Source of the DNA: Mycobacterium paraense
Lineage (GTDB): Bacteria; Actinomycetota; Actinomycetes; Mycobacteriales; Mycobacteriaceae
Assembly (NCBI RefSeq): GCF_002101815.1
Contig: NZ_LQPM01000003.1
Location: 170,439-234,438 of the forward strand
DNA length: 64,000 bases
Direction: 5' to 3'
The position numbers were made by a program, and so were the translations under genes. This document shows, one piece after another, positions 49,025 through 62,391 of the stretch (positions are counted from its first letter, which is position 1; each line of letters begins with the position of its first letter). Under the pieces are notes generated by a model. The model had not been told where the DNA came from and made no database searches. It saw nothing but the letters and a program-made list of their open reading frames with translations.

Positions 49025-50035
49025 TCACCCATGTTTGGGATGTGGCGCGTTTTCGATCAGCCCGCGCGCCCAATTCAGCGTCCAATCCGTCGCCGGCGCC
49101 CCGTCCAGATTCCAGAACTGGGTGGTGGCGTACAGCGCGTGGACGGGTTGCCCGGCCCCGCCGGCCAGGGTGTTCAGGGTGTCGGGCAGCTTGGCCACGC
49201 TGAACGCCTCGTTCGGCGCGGCGCAGATGAGGTCGCCCGGCGCGCAGATCTCGTTCGTCTTGGCATTCAGCGCGCCGAAGCCGCCCGGCCGGGCGCCGGT
49301 CATGGTCAGCCCGAGGCCCGACAGCACCGGCACCTCGTGCAGGGTGATCTCGGCGCCCTCGCCGGGCGGGTTGGGCCCGATGTCGTTGCCGACCCCGTCC
49401 TGGCGGCGACCGTCGGCGATCAACGTCACACCCAGCACCAGGTCGTCATCGACGGGCCCGCGGCCGTTGCCGATGTCGCTGGCGATGTCGCCGACGATCA
49501 CCGCGCCCTGCGAAAACCCCATCAGCACGTAGCTGGTCAGCGGGCACTTGTTGTTCATGTCGGTCATCGCCTGGACGGTCGCGCGGGTGCCTTCCGCACG
49601 GCTCTCGTTGTACGACATCTGCGTGTCGCCGCTCAGCGGATTGTGGAACTGCGCGGTGTAGGGGGTGGTGAACGTCTGCACCCTGGAGGAGGGGAACTGC
49701 TGGGCGATGTCCGCGGTCACCTTGTGCAGCAACGCATTCGGGAATTGCGCCGGGTTCAGCGGATCGTCCTGCGGGGCCGACTCCCAGGTGCCCGGGACGT
49801 TGATCAACTGCACGTCCGGGCACGACGCGTCCTGGGAAGCGGGCCGCGGCTTGTGCGGGTGCGTGGTCGTGGAGCTCGGCGGCAGGACGCCGGGCGGCAC
49901 CGCGCTGGGCGGTGTCTTGGGGCCGCGCAGCAGCATCACCACGGCCACGATGACCAACAACACGACGCCGGCCACCGCAAGCGCGGCGATCCAGGCGAGG
50001 GTCCGGTGGCGTTTACGCCGCGCGCTCGTGGTCAT
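49025..50035 (-). CDS. cutinase-like serine esterase Culp6 (Rv3802 type)
   Basis: 336 residues from ATG 50035. The N-terminus is basic, then has a membrane anchor (about 13-36, [23 protein letters not shown]) and a Pro/Thr linker. The cutinase-fold alpha/beta hydrolase has nucleophile elbow [10 protein letters not shown], the Asp in CAPGDLICA, and the His close to [13 protein letters not shown]. Rv3802c is a phospholipase/thioesterase essential in mycobacteria and proposed to support mycolate transfer or removal at the cell envelope. It lies between fbpD and fadD32, again as in the conserved order. Confidence 0.92.
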   Translation of the reverse strand: MTTSARRKRHRTLAWIAALAVAGVVLLVIVAVVMLLRGPKTPPSAVPPGVLPPSSTTTHPHKPRPASQDASCPDVQLINVPGTWESAPQDDPLNPAQFPNALLHKVTADIAQQFPSSRVQTFTTPYTAQFHNPLSGDTQMSYNESRAEGTRATVQAMTDMNNKCPLTSYVLMGFSQGAVIVGDIASDIGNGRGPVDDDLVLGVTLIADGRRQDGVGNDIGPNPPGEGAEITLHEVPVLSGLGLTMTGARPGGFGALNAKTNEICAPGDLICAAPNEAFSVAKLPDTLNTLAGGAGQPVHALYATTQFWNLDGAPATDWTLNWARGLIENAPHPKHG

Positions 50036-50131
50036 GTTCTCCTGCTGCAGAGTCGGTCGATCGCAGCTCGGTACCAGGAAAGCGGCCGTGCCGCCCTCCG
50101 CTGCGCTCCCTACACGGTACCGGCGTCCGGA

Positions 50132-51019
50132 CTAGCGGATTGCTCCCACGATGTCGCCCGACATGGCGCCCAGCTGCCCGGCCCACGAGCCCCAGCCGTT
50201 GTCGCCGCCGCCGGGGAAGTCGAAGTGGCCGTTGTGCCCGCCGTTGCTGCGGTACTGCTGGTAGAACATCCGGCTGTTGCCCATCGCCTCGGCGGCCTGG
50301 CCGATCATGGCGGCGGGGTCGCTGGCCGCGTCCGTGGTCGGGCTCCACACCCACACGCGGGTGTTGTTCTGCGCCAGCAGCGCGGCGTGCACCCAGGGGT
50401 CATGCCACTTCCACCGGCCCAGCTGCGGGGCGCCCCACATGCCGTTGCCGTCGACGCCGCCGAACTGCTGCAGGCCGGCCAGGATCGAACCGTTGGTGGT
50501 GGTGTTCGACGGGTAGAGGAACCCGGACAGGGAGCCGGCGAAGCCGTAGCGGTCGGGGTGGAAGCATGCGAGCGCCATCGCCGCGTAGCCGCCCTGGGAG
50601 GCGCCGACGGCGGCGTGGCCGCCGGGCGCCAGGCCCTTGTTGGCGGCCAGCCAGTTGGGCAGCTCGCTGGACAGGAAGGTGTCCCACTGCTTGCTGCCGT
50701 CGTTCTCCCAGTTCGTGTACATGCTGTAGGCGCCGCCCGCGGGCGCCGCGACGGAAATGCCCTTGCCGGCCAGCGTGTTCATCGCGTTGCCGGCGGTGAC
50801 CCAGTTGCTGACGTCGGGGGCGGCGTCGAACGCGTCCAGCAGCACCACCATGTGCGGGCCGCCGGCCAGGAAGGCCACCGGGATGTCGCGGCCCATCGCC
50901 GCCGACGGCACCATCAGGGTCTCGTAGCCCGCCGCGCGGGCCTTCCCGAGGGGACCCCCCACCCCGAGGGCCAGAACCATGCCCATCAGCAACGTTGCCA
51001 GACCCCGCACGACCCTCAT
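50132..51019 (-). CDS. fbpD: secreted antigen MPT51/FbpD, inactive mycolyltransferase homologue
   Basis: 295 residues from ATG 51019; an upstream ATG at 51052 adds 11 residues outside the signal sequence. The signal peptide is VVRGLATLLMGMVLALGVGG with cleavage near KARAA. The fold is that of antigen 85 (alpha/beta hydrolase), with [19 protein letters not shown] and nucleophile-elbow GASQGGYAAM. The catalytic His of Ag85 (in NGTHDW) corresponds to GDNGWGSW here, so the His is Asn. FbpD has no known mycolyltransferase activity and binds fibronectin or carbohydrate. Orthologue of Rv3803c. Confidence 0.93.
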   Translation of the reverse strand: MRVVRGLATLLMGMVLALGVGGPLGKARAAGYETLMVPSAAMGRDIPVAFLAGGPHMVVLLDAFDAAPDVSNWVTAGNAMNTLAGKGISVAAPAGGAYSMYTNWENDGSKQWDTFLSSELPNWLAANKGLAPGGHAAVGASQGGYAAMALACFHPDRYGFAGSLSGFLYPSNTTTNGSILAGLQQFGGVDGNGMWGAPQLGRWKWHDPWVHAALLAQNNTRVWVWSPTTDAASDPAAMIGQAAEAMGNSRMFYQQYRSNGGHNGHFDFPGGGDNGWGSWAGQLGAMSGDIVGAIR

Positions 51020-51170
51020 GTCCACCCTCCATCGTCTAGTCGCTGTCTGCACATTAGCCAGCGACGCCAGCGTCCCGTCCCGCGGGTAGTGAAACAGATC
51101 ACACCGGCCGCAAACAACTAGCGGCGGGAACCCCGAAAGGTGCCCGCCGCCAGTCGCATTGCCGTGGTGT

Positions 51171-52537
<1,367 letters not shown>

Positions 52538-52578
52538 AAAAAAATTTCGGTCCGCCTGACCTACTCCCGCGGAGGCGG
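52538..52578 (-). terminator. intrinsic terminator of the glf-aftB operon
   Basis: On the minus strand, a six-base GC stem (CCGCCT at 52573-52578, reading out as AGGCGG at 52552-52557) across the aftB stop is followed by a run of seven T (52538-52544). The T run is unusual in this GC-rich sequence and fits an intrinsic terminator. The stem is short. Confidence 0.4.
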
Positions 52579-54435
52579 CGGAATTGCCTCCGGCACCGGC
52601 AGCCCGCACCGCGCGAGCTCGTAGAGCGGAACGCGATCGATTCGGTACTTGGTGAACTCGAACGAGTGCACGACGTTGGAGACGAAGCGGTGCAAGGTCA
52701 TTGGCGCTCGCACCGAGCTGAGCACCGCCTGGGTCTCAGGGCATTTCAGGGCCGCCACCGCCTGCGCAACCCAATTCACGTCCAAATAGCCCGGAATGCC
52801 GGGATACAACTTGACCCAGGGGCCGTCGGCGATCACCCAGTCCGGGAAAAGGTTCTTGTCGTGCCCGATCCGGCCGTGCTTCAGCCGCTCGGTGTGCTGG
52901 GCCAGTGGGTTTGCCAGACCGATCTGGTCGATCACCCTGACGTCGAGGCCGACGTTCATGCCGAGCATCCCGAGGTTGGTGAAAAACACCGCATGCTGCG
53001 GCTTTTGCGGCGCGTTGGGGTCACCGGGCGCGGGCTGGAGCATCGGCACCAGGTCCCACTGGATGTAGTTGCCGGACGGCAGCAACAGCGCCCCGTCCGG
53101 GGTGTTGTCGAGGGCGGTCAGCACGGCGGCCATCCGCGGGTAGTCCAGGTAGTCCGCGGCGGTCAGCGGGTGCGCGTGCCCGGTGGCCTGCGCGTAGAAG
53201 CGGCGCTCGTCGACGATTCCCGAGTAGGTGACGTGGGTGGCGTCGTCGCCCATCCCGGGGGAGTTTGCTGCCCACAGCGACCAGCCGGCGATTCCGAGCC
53301 ACAGCGCGGCGGCGGCGCCGGCCACCCAGTTACCCGTCTCCCGCGAGTAATCCGCGCCGTCGGGGATCGGCACCGGAATCACGGCCACGGGTGCCAGCAA
53401 ACAAAACAGGGGCGCCAGCAGCACCCTGGCGTGCATGAAATCGCCGCCCTGCCGGATCCAGTACAAGCCCTGCAGCAGGCCGCTGACGACGACGAAGGCG
53501 ACGACCGCCGGCGGGCTCTGCACCGCCCGCGCCACCCGGCCGTAGTCGGGCGCCAGCGCGGGGCGAAGGAACGACGGGCGGCGACGCGCCACCACCAGCA
53601 GCGCACCGAGCGCCAACAGCAGCACCACCGGTACCCAGACCGCGTACGGACCGTTGAAGTTCGAGAGGTAGATCATTCCCTGCGACCACTTGTCGCCGGC
53701 CGCGTCCTTGGCCAGGGCCGTCCCGGGCACCAGCAGCCCGTAGTAGCCCATCCGGAAGATCTCGTACGCCACCGGCAGGAAGCCGCCGGCCACCACGATC
53801 AGCACGCGGCGCCGCCAGGTGCGCGCGGCGATGAGCATCATGATCAGCGCCAGCCCGCCCATCAGCGCCAGGTCGGGCCGGACGAGGACGCTGAAGCCCG
53901 CGACGAAGGCCAGCGCGCCGATGAACACCCGGCCCTCCGCGCGCCCCCGCACCGGCTGCGCCCAGCACACCATCATCCACCACAGCAGCCCGAGATAGGC
54001 CAGCGTCAGGCCGCTCTCCAGGCCGGAGGTGGCAAAGTCACGCGCCGGCGGCAGCGCGATGTAGACCAGCGCCCCGGCCGGCAGCATGATCGCCCTGCGG
54101 CCCCGCAGGCTGGGGGCGTACAGGCGGCCTGCGCCCAGCATCAACAAGGCCACGCCGAGCACCGAAAGCGTCAGGGCCAGCGCCAGCGCCACGTACTCCA
54201 TCCGCATCGGCCCGCCGACCCAGCTGCCCACGTACATCAGGTAGGTCCATGCGGTGGAGGTGTTCGCCTCGACCCGCTCGCCGGCGTTGAAGACCGGGCC
54301 ATTGCCGGCCAGCAAATTGCGCACGGTGCGCAGCACGATCAGCCCGTCGTCGGCGATCCAGCGTCGCTGCCAGGCGCCCCAGGCGAACAGCGCGGCAACC
54401 ACCACCACGCTGATCCACAGGCTGACCCGCACCAT
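52561..54435 (-). CDS. aftB: arabinofuranosyltransferase AftB
   Basis: 624 residues from ATG 54435; a frame to 54603 exists, but the added part runs into ubiA and lacks homology. AftB is a GT-C enzyme adding the terminal beta(1-2)-linked arabinofuranose to arabinan. About nine to ten membrane helices follow the motif RRWIADDGLIVLRTVRNLLAG, which holds the catalytic Asp pair. The C-terminal periplasmic part has ADYLDYPRMAAVLTALDNTP and FPDWVIADGPWVKLYPGIPG. Orthologue of Rv3805c. It ends before a T-rich terminator. Confidence 0.94.
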   Translation of the reverse strand: MVRVSLWISVVVVAALFAWGAWQRRWIADDGLIVLRTVRNLLAGNGPVFNAGERVEANTSTAWTYLMYVGSWVGGPMRMEYVALALALTLSVLGVALLMLGAGRLYAPSLRGRRAIMLPAGALVYIALPPARDFATSGLESGLTLAYLGLLWWMMVCWAQPVRGRAEGRVFIGALAFVAGFSVLVRPDLALMGGLALIMMLIAARTWRRRVLIVVAGGFLPVAYEIFRMGYYGLLVPGTALAKDAAGDKWSQGMIYLSNFNGPYAVWVPVVLLLALGALLVVARRRPSFLRPALAPDYGRVARAVQSPPAVVAFVVVSGLLQGLYWIRQGGDFMHARVLLAPLFCLLAPVAVIPVPIPDGADYSRETGNWVAGAAAALWLGIAGWSLWAANSPGMGDDATHVTYSGIVDERRFYAQATGHAHPLTAADYLDYPRMAAVLTALDNTPDGALLLPSGNYIQWDLVPMLQPAPGDPNAPQKPQHAVFFTNLGMLGMNVGLDVRVIDQIGLANPLAQHTERLKHGRIGHDKNLFPDWVIADGPWVKLYPGIPGYLDVNWVAQAVAALKCPETQAVLSSVRAPMTLHRFVSNVVHSFEFTKYRIDRVPLYELARCGLPVPEAIPPPPRE

Positions 54436-54523
54436 GGTGACGTAGGGGAACGGCGGGCGGCCGGCCCGCCTGATCACCGGCCGCCGGCGCAGCACCCCCG
54501 CCCCCAACGCCTTCAGCTGGGGG

Positions 54524-55432
54524 CTAGCCGAAGGCAACGGCGGCCCCAACTGTCGCGATCCAGGCCAGCGCCAGCAGCTGCAACACCCGGTCACGCAACG
54601 CAATGTCCTCGGGCTCCCCCGCGAGCCCGCCGTCGACGTCGACCGCGTAGCGCAGGATCGCGATGGTGAAGGGGACCATCGACACCGAGAACCAGCCGGC
54701 CGAACCGTGGTCGCGCTCGAAGGCCCACAGCCCGTAGCACAGCACCACGGCGGTCGCCGACATCGTCCAGATGAAGCGCAGGTAGGTGCCCGTATAGCTC
54801 TCCAGCGCCTTGCGGATCGCCGCGCCGGTGCGCTCGGCCAGCTGCAGCTCGGCGTAGCGCTTGCCGGCGGCCATGAACAGCGACCCGAACGCCATGATCA
54901 GCAAAAACCATTGCGACAGCCGGGTTTCGGCGGCCGCGCCCCCGGCGATGGCCCGCAACAGGAACCCCGAGGACACGATGCAGATGTCCATCACGGCCTG
55001 GTGCTTGAGGCCGAAGCAATAGGCCAGCTGAATCGCGATGTAGACCGCCATCACCAGCGCCAGGTTCGGCGTCAGCCACCAGGCCAGGCCGAGCGATGCG
55101 ACCGCGAGCACGACGGCCAGGGTGTAGGCCAGCCATTCGGGCACCACGCCGGCGGCGATGGGGCGGAATCGTTTGGTGGGGTGTTCGCGGTCGGCCTCGA
55201 CGTCGCGCACGTCGTTGATCAGGTACACCGCCGAGGCCGCCAGGCTGAACACCACGAAGGCGACCGCCATCTGAAGCCCGAGCTGGCCGTACTCGTAGCG
55301 GTGGCCGCGGCCCGCCGCGCTCAACGGCGCGGCCAGGACCAGCACGTTCTTCACCCATTGCCGCGGCCGGATCGCCTTGATCACCCCGACGATCAGGTTC
55401 GACGGCGGTCCGATCACCACGTCTTCGCTCAT
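54524..55432 (-). CDS. ubiA: decaprenyl-phosphate phosphoribosyltransferase UbiA (DPPR synthase)
   Basis: 302 residues from ATG 55432, whose start overlaps the stop of the preceding phosphatase gene as ATGA. UbiA-family prenyltransferase with nine helices. It moves 5-phosphoribose from PRPP to decaprenyl phosphate, the first committed step of decaprenyl-phospho-arabinose. The active-site segment is LINDVRDVEADREHPTKRFRPIAAG (NDxxD); AYCFGLKHQAVMD follows in the middle and LESYTGTYLRFIW later. Orthologue of Rv3806c. Changes in this gene accompany ethambutol resistance in M. tuberculosis. Confidence 0.95.
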   Translation of the reverse strand: MSEDVVIGPPSNLIVGVIKAIRPRQWVKNVLVLAAPLSAAGRGHRYEYGQLGLQMAVAFVVFSLAASAVYLINDVRDVEADREHPTKRFRPIAAGVVPEWLAYTLAVVLAVASLGLAWWLTPNLALVMAVYIAIQLAYCFGLKHQAVMDICIVSSGFLLRAIAGGAAAETRLSQWFLLIMAFGSLFMAAGKRYAELQLAERTGAAIRKALESYTGTYLRFIWTMSATAVVLCYGLWAFERDHGSAGWFSVSMVPFTIAILRYAVDVDGGLAGEPEDIALRDRVLQLLALAWIATVGAAVAFG

Positions 55433-55945
55433 TGGGCACACACCTCTCCCGCTCGCCCCGCGATCCCCGCGACGGCGGCGCCCAGGGCGACGCCGAAAGC
55501 CACGTCGCTGGGATAGTGCACGCCCAGCAGTATCCGCGACAGCGCCATCGGCGGTACCAGGACCGCGGGCAGCGGCAGCCCGGTGACCCGGCCCATCAGG
55601 ATGGCCGCGGCGGTGGTGGAGGTGGCGTGCGCGGAGGGAAAGCTCAGCCGGCTGGGGGTGCCGACGTTGACCGCGACGGCCGGATCATGCGGCCGTTGGC
55701 GGCGCACCACCCGCTTGACCAACACGGCGGCGGCGTGCGCGGCGAACGCGCCGGCCCCCACCGTCAGCCAATCGCGGCGACGACTCGGCATCAGGACCGC
55801 GCCGAGCACCGCGACGGCCAGCCAGCCGATGCTGTGCTCCCCGAAATGCGACAGCCCCCGCGCCACGGTCAGCACGCCGGGACGATCGGCCAGTGCCGAC
55901 TGGACGGCCACCAGCGCGGCCACTTCGCCGCGCGGAGCGGCCGTT

Positions 55946-55953
<8 letters not shown>
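55429..55953 (-). CDS. PAP2-family phosphatase (Rv3807c type), decaprenyl-phosphoribose-5-phosphate phosphatase
   Basis: 174 residues from ATG 55953. The PAP2 acid phosphatase motifs are all present: KRVVRRQRP (C1), PSAHATSTTAA (C2) and SRILLGVHYPSDV (C3). Six membrane helices are likely. It is the probable remover of the 5-phosphate made by UbiA, between UbiA and DprE1 in the pathway; this assignment is based on M. tuberculosis work and location. The start overlaps the glfT2 end by 8 bases, and the stop overlaps ubiA. Confidence 0.88.
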
Positions 55954-59308
<3,355 letters not shown>

Positions 59309-60481
59309 GTGCCGAACCGACGCCGACGCAAGCTTTCGACAGCCATGAGCGCGGTCGCCGCCGTGGCAGTGGCGAGTCCTTGCGCATACTTCCTTGTCTA
59401 CGAATCCACCGCCGACAGCAAGCCGGCCGAGCACCACGAGTTCAAGAAGGCCGCGGTGATGTCCGACCTGCCCGGCGAACTGATGGGCGCGCTGTCGCAG
59501 GGCCTGTCGCAGTTCGGGATCAACTTGCCGCCCGTGCCCGCCCTGAGCGGGACCGGGGCCACCGGGGCGAGCACCCCGGGCCTGGCCAGTCCGGGCCTGG
59601 GCACCTCGGGGCTCACCAGCCCGGGTTTGACCAGCCCGGGCCTCACCAGCCCCGGTCTTGCCAGTCCGGGCTTGACCAGTCCGGCGCTGACCAGCCCGGG
59701 CCTGACGAGCCCGGCTTTGTCGAACCCGGGATTGCCGCCCACCACGCCCGGCGTCACCACGCCCGGTGCGGTGCCCACGACGCCGGCCGCGGGGCTCAAC
59801 CCGGCGCTGACCAGCCCGGCCGGCGTCACCCCCGGCGTCGGCAGTCCCACCCTGTCGCCCAGTGAGGTGCCGATCGACTCGACGACCGGGTTGGACCCGG
59901 GCGCCGGTGGCACCTACCCGATCCTCGGTGACCCGTCCACGCTGGGCGGCGCCTCGCCGATCGCGTCCGGGGGCACCGGGGGCACCGGGGGCAGCTCGGG
60001 CGGTGGTGGCCTGGTCAACGACCTGATGCAGGCCGCCAACCAGTTGGGCGCCAGCCAGGCCATCGACCTGCTCAAGGGCCTGGTGATGCCGGCCATCATG
60101 CAGGGTGTCCAGCAGGGTGCCGCCGGTGGTGCGCCGGGTGCCGCGTTGCCGGCCGCCGCCGGTGCGCTGCCGGGCGCCGCCGGTGCGCTGCCGGGCGCGG
60201 CCAAGGCCCTGCCGGGCGCTGCCGCCGGTGCGCTGCCGGCCGCCGCGGGCGCCCTGCCGGGTGCCGCGGGTGCCCTGCCGGGTGCCGCGGGCGCCCTGCC
60301 GGGTGCTGCCGCGGGTGCGCTGCCGGCCGCCGCGGGTGCCGCGGGCGCCGTGCCGGGTGCCGCGGGCGCCCTGCCGGGTGCCGCCGCCGGTGCGCTGCCG
60401 GCCGCCGCGGGGGCGCTACCCGCCGCCGCGGGTGCTACCGGCGCCCTGACCGGTGCCGCCGCGCCGGTTCTGCCCCACTAG
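59309..60481 (+). CDS. erp: exported repeat protein Erp (PirG)
   Basis: 390 residues from GTG 59309, placed after TTGAGGAGA. The N-terminus PNRRRRKLSTAMSAVAAVAVASPCAYFLVYES is the conserved Erp signal/anchor segment. Next come PGLTS-type repeats (residues about 88-145, near PGLTSPGLTSPGLTSPGLAS), a Gly/Ser-rich region, a conserved stretch GGLVNDLMQAANQLGASQAIDLLKG, and a long C-terminal Ala/Gly/Leu/Pro repeat. The family is a surface virulence factor in M. tuberculosis (Rv3810), with a variable central repeat. The C-terminal repeat here makes it about 100 residues longer than the M. tuberculosis protein. Function is still unclear. Confidence 0.93.
   Translation: MPNRRRRKLSTAMSAVAAVAVASPCAYFLVYESTADSKPAEHHEFKKAAVMSDLPGELMGALSQGLSQFGINLPPVPALSGTGATGASTPGLASPGLGTSGLTSPGLTSPGLTSPGLASPGLTSPALTSPGLTSPALSNPGLPPTTPGVTTPGAVPTTPAAGLNPALTSPAGVTPGVGSPTLSPSEVPIDSTTGLDPGAGGTYPILGDPSTLGGASPIASGGTGGTGGSSGGGGLVNDLMQAANQLGASQAIDLLKGLVMPAIMQGVQQGAAGGAPGAALPAAAGALPGAAGALPGAAKALPGAAAGALPAAAGALPGAAGALPGAAGALPGAAAGALPAAAGAAGAVPGAAGALPGAAAGALPAAAGALPAAAGATGALTGAAAPVLPH
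59571..59745 (+). repeat. Erp PGLTS tandem repeats
   Basis: About a dozen copies of a 15-base unit encoding PGLTS, PGLAS or PALTS, with silent differences between copies. They form the central low-complexity region typical of Erp and are likely to differ between species and strains in number. Confidence 0.85.
60120..60470 (+). repeat. Erp C-terminal Ala-rich tandem repeats
   Basis: Repeated units encoding GALPGAA, AGALPAAA and close variants, in 21- to 24-base steps. The DNA is almost identical between copies. They fill the last 115 codons of erp. Confidence 0.85.
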
Positions 60482-60501
60482 AACCCCACACAACCGGGAG
60501 G

Positions 60502-60550
60502 AACCTGTCCCCTGACGGCACCGCAGAGCCCCTCTGCGGTGCCGTCGAAC
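60502..60550 (+). terminator. strong hairpin terminator after erp
   Basis: Perfect 15-base arms GACGGCACCGCAGAG (60514-60528) and CTCTGCGGTGCCGTC (60532-60546) with a 3-base loop. The flanking AACCTGT and ACAGGTT also pair, extending the structure. It begins 20 bases after the erp stop and is followed by TTTTC. Good evidence for an end of transcript here. Confidence 0.8.
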
Positions 60551-60626
60551 AGGTTTTCGTGGACTTTTCGGCGTCAGCATCGTGTCGCCTCATAAATAAC
60601 ACCAGAAACACACGTAACATCAGCTG

Positions 60627-62294
60627 GTGTCGTCCCGCAGTCGTGCGCCAACGATGTTGCTCACCGCCATCGCGGCGACCGTCGTCATCGTCTCGTGGGT
60701 GGGCGACGCGACGCACGACCGCCGCGCGGCGGAGCCGCCGCGGAGCCAGGACACCCAGCTCGCCGAGCAGCCGCTGATCGGGCTCGGGGGCGGGGTCACG
60801 GTTCGCGAGCTCAGCCAGGGCACGCCGTTTTCATTGGTCGCGCTCACGGGCGACCTGGCGGGCACGTCCACCCGGGTGCGCGCCAAGCGCCCCGACGGTT
60901 CGTGGGGACCCTGGTATCAGACCGAGTACGAGACGGCGGCTCCCGACGCCGCGCCGGTGGGCGACGACGCCGCGGCCGTATCGGCCCGCCCGGCCGAGCC
61001 GACCGAGGGGCCGCGCAGCACCGACCCGGTGTTCGTGGGCACCACCACGACCGTCCAGATCGCGGTCACCCGCCCCCTCGATGCGCCGGTGACGCAGCCG
61101 GGCACCGCGACGGCCCCCGAGGGCCTGGGGTACAAGCCGGTCAGCAGGGAACAGCCCTTCGGGCAGAACATCTCCGCGATCCTCATCTCCCCGCCGCAAA
61201 CGCCGTCCCGGACGCACTGGACGCCCCCGACCGGGGTCATGATGCCGGGGCAGCCGCCCCCGATCATCAGCCGCGCGGAGTGGGGCGCCGACGAATCGCT
61301 GCGCTGTGGTAGTCCCCAGTACGACAACGGGATTCGCGCCGCCGTCGTCCACCACACCGCCGGCAGCAACGACTACTCCCCGCTGGAATCGGCCGGGATC
61401 GTCAAGGCGATCTACACCTACCACAGCAAGACTTTGGGCTGGTGCGACATCGCGTACAACGCGCTGGTCGACAAGTACGGCCAGGTGTTCGAGGGCAGCG
61501 CCGGGGGCCTCACCAAGGCCGTCGAGGCCTTTCACACCGGCGGCTTCAACCGCAACACCTGGGGCGTGGCGATGATCGGGAACTTCGACGACGTGCCGCC
61601 CACGCCCATCCAGCTGCGGACCCTGGGCCGTCTGCTCGGGTGGCGGCTGGGCATGGACGGCGTCGACCCCAAGGGCACGGTGGCGCTGGAGTCCGCCGGC
61701 AGCCACTACACCACCTTCGCCGCCGGCACCATCGCCAACCTGCCCACCATCTTCACCCACCGCGACGTCGGCAACACCGACTGTCCCGGCAACGCCGCCT
61801 ACGCCCTGATGGACGAAATCCGGGACATCGCATCGCATTTCAACGATCCGCCCGAGGAGCTGATCAACGCGCTGAAGGGCGGGGCGATCTATGACCATTG
61901 GCTGGCGATGGGCGGGATGAACAGCGTCCTGGGCGCACCCACCTCTCCGGAAGACAGCGCGGACGGCGACGCCCGCTTTGCCACCTTCGCGAAGGGCGCG
62001 ATGTACTGGTCGCCCGAGATCGGCCCGCAGCCGGTGACCGGGGCCATCTACGACGCTTGGGCCTCGCTGAGCTACGAACGCGGGCCGCTCGGGCTGCCGA
62101 CCAGCGCGGAAATCCAAGAGCCCCTGCAGATTACGCAGAATTTCCAGCACGGGACCCTCAACTACGAGCGGCTCACCGGCAACGTCACCTCGGTCGTCGA
62201 CGGCATCACGACGCCGCTGTCCACGCAATCCCCGAGCGGCCCCGACGTGCCGCCCGAGCACTTCTCGCTGCCGAGCCACCCCTCCGCCACCTAG
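60627..62294 (+). CDS. secreted N-acetylmuramoyl-L-alanine amidase-like protein with LGFP repeats
   Basis: 555 residues from GTG 60627. An N-terminal hydrophobic segment (about 8-25, TMLLTAIAATVVIVSWVG) serves as signal or anchor. The PGRP/amidase_2 domain (about 215-400) has IISRAEWGADESLRCG, VVHHTAGSNDYSP (zinc His), LGWCDIAYNALVDKYGQVFEG, FHTGGFNRNTWGVAMIGNFD and THRDVGNTDCPG (zinc His and Cys). Two LGFP repeats follow (about 420-530), LGAPTSPEDSADGDARFATFAKGAMYW and GPLGLPTSAEI, which bind cell wall. It should cut the amide between muramic acid and peptide. Orthologue of Rv3811. Confidence 0.9.
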   Translation: MSSRSRAPTMLLTAIAATVVIVSWVGDATHDRRAAEPPRSQDTQLAEQPLIGLGGGVTVRELSQGTPFSLVALTGDLAGTSTRVRAKRPDGSWGPWYQTEYETAAPDAAPVGDDAAAVSARPAEPTEGPRSTDPVFVGTTTTVQIAVTRPLDAPVTQPGTATAPEGLGYKPVSREQPFGQNISAILISPPQTPSRTHWTPPTGVMMPGQPPPIISRAEWGADESLRCGSPQYDNGIRAAVVHHTAGSNDYSPLESAGIVKAIYTYHSKTLGWCDIAYNALVDKYGQVFEGSAGGLTKAVEAFHTGGFNRNTWGVAMIGNFDDVPPTPIQLRTLGRLLGWRLGMDGVDPKGTVALESAGSHYTTFAAGTIANLPTIFTHRDVGNTDCPGNAAYALMDEIRDIASHFNDPPEELINALKGGAIYDHWLAMGGMNSVLGAPTSPEDSADGDARFATFAKGAMYWSPEIGPQPVTGAIYDAWASLSYERGPLGLPTSAEIQEPLQITQNFQHGTLNYERLTGNVTSVVDGITTPLSTQSPSGPDVPPEHFSLPSHPSAT

Positions 62295-62391
62295 ACCTAT
62301 CGGGTCGTTTCGGACCACGTGTGGCCCCGGTCACAGTACGCTCGGATTTGCCCGGCATGACGGGGTTGGCCCGACGCGAGGGGAGACGGCC

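Noticed and set aside
59571..59745. CRISPR array
   Set aside because: The regular repeat units are coding PGLTS repeats of Erp with no unique spacers.
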